Assembly: GCF_004803475.1 (NCBI RefSeq)
Contig: NZ_SRKY01000002.1
Span: 780,855 to 844,854 of the forward strand
Direction of reading: 5' to 3'
DNA from: Aliishimia ponticola
GTDB taxonomy: Bacteria > Pseudomonadota > Alphaproteobacteria > Rhodobacterales > Rhodobacteraceae
Length of the DNA: 64,000 nt
How positions within the stretch are numbered: the stretch's first letter is position 1; every line of letters begins with the position of its first letter. A program made the translations under genes and the position numbers. The notes under the pieces are model-generated. The model worked only from the letters and a program-made list of their open reading frames with translations. It was not told the origin of the DNA and ran no database searches. This document shows positions 59,504 through 64,000 of this stretch, piece after piece.

Positions 59504-60172
59504 ATGCCAGCCCCTATCTCCGTCGTGATCCCGACTCTCAATGCTGCGGGCAGCTTGCCCGGTTGTGCGGACGCGCTGATGGAGGGTGTGCGCGAAGGGT
59601 TGATCCGCGAATTGATCGTGACGGATGGCGGCTCTCGGGACGCGACGCAGGATATAGCCGACGAGATCGGCGCAAACTGGATAAGCGGGCCGCCCTCGCG
59701 CGGGGGCCAGCTTGCGCGGGGCTGTGCTGCGGCGCGCTCCGATTGGTTGTTGGTGGTTCATGCCGATACCCAGCTTATGCCGGGCTGGACGGGAAAAGCC
59801 GTGGCGCATCTGAAGACGGGCAAGGCCGGGTGGGGGCAGTTGCGCTTCGATCAGGGCGGCGCCTGGGTCGCGGGCTGGGCCAATCTGCGCAGCCAGGTTT
59901 TCGGGCTGCCCTATGGCGATCAGGCGCTGTTGTTGCCGCGCCGCCTTTATCAGTCAGTCGGGGGATATGCCGATCAGCCGCTGATGGAGGATGTGGCCCT
60001 TGCGCGGGCCTTACGCGGTCAGTTGCGCCCCGCAGGGTTCACCGCTGTGACCAGCGCAGCCAAGTATCGCAAGCAGGGCTGGCTGCGCCGTGGGGCGCGC
60101 AACCTTTGGTGCCTTGCGGGCTATTTCGCCGGAATTTCGCCCGAACGGCTCGCCGCGATCTACCGTCGCTGA
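59504..60172 (+). CDS. Glycosyltransferase family 2 protein (TIGR04283-like)
   Basis: A 222-aa GT-A-fold transferase. SVVIPTLNAAGSL is the nucleotide-sugar-binding start, VTDGGSRDATQ follows, and the metal-binding DxD-like VVHADTQL is in place; GDQALLLPRRLYQSVGGY and PLMEDVALARAL match the rSAM/selenodomain-associated TIGR04283 group. Some relatives act in arsenosugar synthesis, but no partner genes are here. It is probably cytoplasmic. The sugar acceptor is unknown. Confidence 0.85.
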   Translation: MPAPISVVIPTLNAAGSLPGCADALMEGVREGLIRELIVTDGGSRDATQDIADEIGANWISGPPSRGGQLARGCAAARSDWLLVVHADTQLMPGWTGKAVAHLKTGKAGWGQLRFDQGGAWVAGWANLRSQVFGLPYGDQALLLPRRLYQSVGGYADQPLMEDVALARALRGQLRPAGFTAVTSAAKYRKQGWLRRGARNLWCLAGYFAGISPERLAAIYRR

Positions 60173-60185
60173 ACGCCGGCGCGAC

Positions 60186-62057
60186 TTACCGCCAGAAGGT
60201 CAGCCAGCGCAGGATGCCGGGGCGGAAGGTCGTGCGCTGCGGGTCTTCCGGGTCTGTGGTGTCGAGCCGGGCATCGACAACGGTTTTGCCGTCCTTGAAC
60301 TGCAACCGGTAGAGATCCGCGTAAAGCCCGCCCCGCGCCAAAAGCTCGTCATGGGTGCCCTCATCAACCGCTTGGCCGCGATCCATCACCACGATCTTGT
60401 CCGCCTCGCGGATCGTCGACAGGCGGTGGGCGATGACCAGCGTTGTTCGCCCTTGCGAGAGTTGTTCCAGCGCTTGCTGCACCACTTTTTCCGATTGCGC
60501 ATCAAGGGCAGAGGTTGCCTCGTCCAGCAGCAGGACCGGCGTGTCACGCAGCAAGGCACGCGCGATGACAACGCGCTGGCGCTGCCCGCCCGACAGGGCA
60601 GAGCCGCGCGGGCCCACTTGCGTATCCAGCCCGTCTGGCAGCTTCGAGATAAAGTCCGACACATGGGCCGCGTTCAGCACCTCTTGCAGGCGCGCGTCGT
60701 TCACGTCTTCGCGGCCCAGCAGGATGTTTTCGCGGATCGTATCGTCGAACAGCAGCGCCTCTTGCGTCACGACAGAGCACATGCTGCGCAGATCGTTCAA
60801 CGCCATTTCGTTCACGGCCGGGCCGCCCAGACGCACTTTGCCTTCCTGCGGGTCCACAAGGCGGGTGAGCAGGTTGAACACGGTCGACTTGCCGGCACCG
60901 GACGCGCCGACAAGCGCCGTCGTCTTGCCAGCCGCCGCGGTAAAGCTGAGCTTGTTCAAAACCGTCGTGTCGCCATAGCTGAGCGTGACATCCTCCAGCA
61001 CGATCTCCGGTGTGCCAGTGGCGGCCGGAACCGGGTGCGCTGGCGATGTCAGGCGGATCGGCGTTTCCATCAGCTCTTTCAGGCGTTCAATCGCGGCCGC
61101 CGCGACCTGCCAGAGCCCAGCGACCTGACCCAGCTTGCGCATCGGATCAAAGGCCAGCCCGATGGCGGTGAAGAATGTCATGAACTGGCCCACGGTTTTC
61201 TCGCCCGAGATGATCTCGGACCCGCCGTAAAGCAGCACGCCCAGAAACCCGATCCCGGCCATGATGTCGATCATGCCGGGGATCACCGCCGACCCGAAGG
61301 CCGCCCGCACCTGCGAGTCGACAAAGCGCCCCGACAGGTCGCGGAATTTGCGGGACTGGTAATCTTCCAGCGCGTTGAGCTTTACCGCCACGATGCCGTG
61401 GAACACCTCGTCCAGCCGCGTCGCAAGAGAGGCACCAAGATCGCGGGCATCGCGGGCCTGTGTGCGCACGAAGCGCTGCACCAGCGCGGCGGGAAGTACC
61501 AGAATCGGAATGCCCACGCAGGCCAGCAGCGCCCAGATCGGGTCGACCGACAGGGCCACGCCGAACAGCACCAAAAGAGAGATGAAGTCGCGCCCGGCCC
61601 CGGTCAGAAGCGCTTTCCAGACCTGCCCGATGGCGGTCACATCCGTTTGCACGCGCTGAATCAGGTGCCCCGGCGGGTGGGCCTGATGGAAGGCACCGTC
61701 CTGCTGCATCATGTGGTCGAGCAGGTCGATCCGCAGATCGGCGGCTGATTTTTGTGCAATCCGCGTCAGCACGACCCGCTGCACCACGCCAGACACGGCA
61801 CGCAGGGCGAAAATCCCCATGATTGCCAGCCCGACCCACCAAAGCGCGTCAGTCTCACCTTTGGTGAACACCAGATCGAACATGGGCTGCATGATGTAGC
61901 TAAGCGCGCCCAGCATGGAGCCTTCGAGGGTCATGAAGAACAAGGCCACCAGCAAAAGCCCGATGTGGCGGCGCAGGTAACCGCGCCACAGCCACGCAAG
62001 CAGCACGGCGGAGTTTGCGTTCGGGGCAGGGGCCGTATCGGCGCTGGTCTGGGTCAT
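60186..62057 (-). CDS. ABC transporter, fused permease/ATPase (MsbA-like exporter)
   Basis: A 623-aa half-transporter. Six transmembrane helices (residues about 20-320) are followed by the nucleotide-binding domain with Walker A GASGAGKST, signature LSGGQRQRV, Walker B VLLLDEATSALD and H-loop IAHRLST. The layout is that of MsbA/lipid A flippases and multidrug exporters, so it works as a homodimer. The N-terminal extension before 62057 is not needed: the ATG at 62057 gives MTQTSADTAPAPN and a normal start. It faces the glycosyltransferase gene. Confidence 0.93.
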   Translation of the reverse strand: MTQTSADTAPAPNANSAVLLAWLWRGYLRRHIGLLLVALFFMTLEGSMLGALSYIMQPMFDLVFTKGETDALWWVGLAIMGIFALRAVSGVVQRVVLTRIAQKSAADLRIDLLDHMMQQDGAFHQAHPPGHLIQRVQTDVTAIGQVWKALLTGAGRDFISLLVLFGVALSVDPIWALLACVGIPILVLPAALVQRFVRTQARDARDLGASLATRLDEVFHGIVAVKLNALEDYQSRKFRDLSGRFVDSQVRAAFGSAVIPGMIDIMAGIGFLGVLLYGGSEIISGEKTVGQFMTFFTAIGLAFDPMRKLGQVAGLWQVAAAAIERLKELMETPIRLTSPAHPVPAATGTPEIVLEDVTLSYGDTTVLNKLSFTAAAGKTTALVGASGAGKSTVFNLLTRLVDPQEGKVRLGGPAVNEMALNDLRSMCSVVTQEALLFDDTIRENILLGREDVNDARLQEVLNAAHVSDFISKLPDGLDTQVGPRGSALSGGQRQRVVIARALLRDTPVLLLDEATSALDAQSEKVVQQALEQLSQGRTTLVIAHRLSTIREADKIVVMDRGQAVDEGTHDELLARGGLYADLYRLQFKDGKTVVDARLDTTDPEDPQRTTFRPGILRWLTFWR

Positions 62058-62175
62058 GGTCCGCCATCCGTGGTCACGTATTTGCGGGTTATCGGGTTGG
62101 GGACGGGGTCGCAAGGCGTTGACCTCGCCGAAGGGGGGCGTAGGTTGCGCTCAAATCGATCAAAGGAGGCCGCTT

Positions 62176-63360
62176 ATGCCCGGTCGCGACTATCTTGCCA
62201 TTCCCGGTCCGTCAGTGATGCCCGACGCGGTTCTGTCCGCGATGCATCGCGCTGCCCCGAATATCTACGAAGGGGCTTTGGTGGATATGGCGGCGACGCT
62301 GGGGCCGGATCTGCGCCGCGTGGCGCGCACGCAGGGGCATGTGGCAATGTATATCGGCAATGGCCACGCCGCGTGGGAGGCCGCGCTGTCCAATGTGGTC
62401 GCGTCCGGCGATACCGTTCTGGTGCCCGCGACGGGGCGGTTCGGTCACGGCTGGGCCGATACGGCGCAGGGGCTTGGTGTGCAGACCGAGATTCTGGATT
62501 TCGGCAAGAAAGACCCGTTCGATCTGGCCCGCGTCGAAGAGGCTTTGGCCGCTGACACGGCGCACCGGATCAAGGCGGTTCTGGCGGTGCATGTGGATAC
62601 GTCCACCTCGGTCCGCAACGATATTGCGGGGCTTCGCGCCGCTCTGGACCGCACCGGTCACCCAGCTTTGCTGATGGCCGATTGTATCGCATCGCTTGGC
62701 TGCGATGTGTTCGAGATGGACGCCTGGGGCGTCGATGTGATGGTCACAGGCTCGCAAAAGGGGCTGATGGTGCCGCCGGGCATGTGTTTCGTGTTCTTCA
62801 ATGACAAGGCGGCCTCGGTTCGGGCCGGGATGGCGCAGGTCAGCCGCTATTGGGACTGGACGCCGCGCGCCAATCCCGAGCAGTTCTTCCAATATTGGAA
62901 CGGCACCGCGCCGACGCAGCATCTGTATGGGTTGCGCGCCGCTCTCGACATGCTGATGGCTGAGGGGATGGAGGCCGTCTGGAAACGGCACGACACCCTG
63001 GCCCGCGCGATCTGGGCGGCGTGTGACGTCTGGGCTGAGGGCGGCGCCTTGTCCCTTAACGTCGCGGACCCGGACAATCGCAGCCGGGCGGTGACCTCGC
63101 TGCGGCTGGATCAGGGGCGTGCCACGGCGCTGCGGCGCTGGACGGAAGGCCAGATTTCGCTGACCCTGGGGATTGGTCTGGGGATGGCGGAACCGGGCGA
63201 TCCCAAGCGCGACGATTTCTTCCGGCTGGGGCATATGGGCCATTTGAACGGCAACATGGTGATGGGCATGTTGGGCGGGATCGAGGCCGGTCTGCGATCG
63301 CTGGATGTGCCGATTGGCGACAACGCGCTGGGCGCAGCGGCGCAGGTCATCGCCGGGTAG
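62176..63360 (+). CDS. Pyridoxal-phosphate aminotransferase, alanine/serine-glyoxylate type (class V)
   Basis: A 394-aa class V aminotransferase. IPGPSVMPDAVLSAM near the N terminus is the glycine-rich family start. PLP is held by Lys195 in MVTGSQKGLMVPPG, with VHVDTSTSVRNDI nearby. It probably transfers the amino group from serine or alanine to glyoxylate, which is common in methylotrophic or photorespiratory-like carbon flux. AAAGGAGG precedes the ATG at 62176. The neighbours do not give the substrate. Confidence 0.9.
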   Translation: MPGRDYLAIPGPSVMPDAVLSAMHRAAPNIYEGALVDMAATLGPDLRRVARTQGHVAMYIGNGHAAWEAALSNVVASGDTVLVPATGRFGHGWADTAQGLGVQTEILDFGKKDPFDLARVEEALAADTAHRIKAVLAVHVDTSTSVRNDIAGLRAALDRTGHPALLMADCIASLGCDVFEMDAWGVDVMVTGSQKGLMVPPGMCFVFFNDKAASVRAGMAQVSRYWDWTPRANPEQFFQYWNGTAPTQHLYGLRAALDMLMAEGMEAVWKRHDTLARAIWAACDVWAEGGALSLNVADPDNRSRAVTSLRLDQGRATALRRWTEGQISLTLGIGLGMAEPGDPKRDDFFRLGHMGHLNGNMVMGMLGGIEAGLRSLDVPIGDNALGAAAQVIAG

Positions 63361-63369
63361 GCCGCGTCG

Positions 63370-63597
63370 CTAGCTGCGAACCTTGGCCCGTGGGGCGCTG
63401 CGATCAATCCGCGCGCGCGCCACGGCCCGTTCATGCACGCGCGACATCACATGATTGATGCCCGCCGCGACAAGGCCAGCGATAACCAGCCCCCAGACGG
63501 CCCAAATGGCGATAAGAATCCAGGTCAAGTTCACGGCGAACAGAACCAGACAGGCGTTTTTGTAATCCGGAGCGGATTGCGTGATCGGGTCGCGCAT
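63370..63597 (-). CDS. Small membrane protein, hypothetical
   Basis: 75 residues. A hydrophilic N terminus (MRDPITQSAPDYKNA) is followed by a long hydrophobic span (CLVLFAVNLTWILIAIWAVW and onward, residues about 16-45), then an amphipathic Arg-rich tail. One long or two short membrane helices are possible. It looks conserved in Rhodobacterales, but its function is unknown. It lies 63 bp downstream of the aminotransferase gene at 63660 in the same direction. Confidence 0.6.
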   Translation of the reverse strand: MRDPITQSAPDYKNACLVLFAVNLTWILIAIWAVWGLVIAGLVAAGINHVMSRVHERAVARARIDRSAPRAKVRS

Positions 63598-63659
63598 CAG
63601 ATCGAACCTTCGCTTGTTCCAACCATATTTTAGGCTGGAAAAGCTGAAAGTCAGGTAAA

Positions 63660-64000
63660 TTAAAGCTGATTACGGCTGTCTTGCAGGGCGCTGGGCAGAA
63701 ATTCGGCGAGGGTGTTCAGATCCTTGGCAGTCCCGCAACTGACACGGATGCACCGGTTTTGCGGCGAGGCGAAGGGCATACGCACGAAAATACCGCGTTG
63801 GACCAGCCCATCGAGAACCGATTTGGCGAAAGCGCCGTCATGGCCGCAGTCAATCGCGACGAAATTGGCGGCAGAGGAAAGCGGGCTAAGCCCTGCTGCT
63901 GTGGCGATGCGGGCGATCTCGCCGCGCGCCTCGGTGATCCGGGTCTGGACCTGCGCCAGCCAGTCCTGATCGCCAAGCGCCGCCAAAGCACCGGCCTGCG
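63660..64000 (-). CDS. Histidinol-phosphate aminotransferase-like enzyme, C-terminal part (truncated by the window)
   Basis: The frame is open to the right edge of the window. It shows the C-terminal domain of a class I/II PLP aminotransferase: VQTRITEARGEIARIA, SAANFVAIDCG, LVQRGIFVRMPF and CIRVSCGTAKDLNTLAEFLP. The NFVAI and RVSCG/RVTIG type segments are characteristic of HisC-like enzymes, which make histidinol phosphate or other aromatic amino acids. PLP-binding residues lie outside the window, so substrate cannot be decided. Confidence 0.8.
   Translation of the reverse strand, partial: QAGALAALGDQDWLAQVQTRITEARGEIARIATAAGLSPLSSAANFVAIDCGHDGAFAKSVLDGLVQRGIFVRMPFASPQNRCIRVSCGTAKDLNTLAEFLPSALQDSRNQL

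Overview
The window is GC-rich chromosomal DNA of an alphaproteobacterium, most likely a Rhodobacterales (Roseobacter-group) species. The PtsP fragment, the isoaspartyl-methyltransferase/TolC pair, EF-P, YgfZ, the small conserved DUF6280-like protein and a complete hutF-type histidine pathway all fit that group. This placement rests on recognised proteins and gene order, not on an rRNA gene.

Layout. 1-9.4 kb: housekeeping and miscellaneous metabolic genes (end of ptsP, a cysteine-desulfurase-like enzyme, a cNMP-binding/thioredoxin-reductase-like fusion, a quinone oxidoreductase, an enoyl-CoA hydratase, a lipoate-ligase-like protein, an MFS transporter). 9.8-16.4 kb: the histidine-utilisation locus. 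hutI-hutH-hutG-hutU run leftward, each joined to the next by a 4-base ATGA overlap, and hutF diverges; together they take histidine to glutamate through N-formylglutamate. 16.6-48.9 kb: a large acyl-CoA catabolic region with three TetR regulators, two acyl-CoA ligases, six acyl-CoA dehydrogenases (ACADs), four crotonases, two thiolases, four SDRs, a 2-methylacyl-CoA racemase, a nitronate-monooxygenase-type flavoprotein, a three-gene TRAP transporter, three APH-fold kinases and a DUF6285-type small protein. 49.2-54.0 kb: a 4.8-kb AT-richer integrative element inserted in the 3' end of tRNA-Cys. 54.2-64 kb: core genes again (pcm-like, tolC, a PopZ-like acidic protein, efp, ygfZ, a glycosyltransferase, an ABC exporter, two aminotransferases).

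The most interesting biology is in the 17-48 kb region. Kinase genes of the APH fold sit beside ACAD genes. Two of the ACADs carry an Asp-Gly-Pro-x-Glu-Val-His motif near the C terminus, as I recall it from ACAD10/ACAD11, and one kinase is followed by a small protein in the position of lvaB in the Pseudomonas levulinate (lva) locus. This suggests activation of an acid to its CoA ester, phosphorylation of a hydroxyl, and ACAD-mediated loss of phosphate to give an enoyl-CoA for beta-oxidation. The racemase, an HSD10-like dehydrogenase and an apparently heteromeric ACAD pair suggest a methyl-branched, perhaps terpenoid or steroid-derived, substrate. The TRAP transporter in the middle probably imports it. 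A near-palindromic operator candidate occurs both between a TetR gene and the first ligase operon and upstream of the second thiolase operon, so one regulator may control both.

The integrative element shows a 22-bp direct repeat of the tRNA-Cys 3' end at its left boundary, an intact tRNA and a tyrosine recombinase at the right, and matching arrays of TATGTTCC-type repeats at 12-bp spacing just inside both ends, probably integrase arm sites. Its cargo includes a serine resolvase, the C-terminal remnant of a second resolvase, a secreted protein with a VPLP-type C-terminal sorting signal, a small secreted Cys-containing protein and an 83-aa unknown protein behind a perfect consensus promoter.
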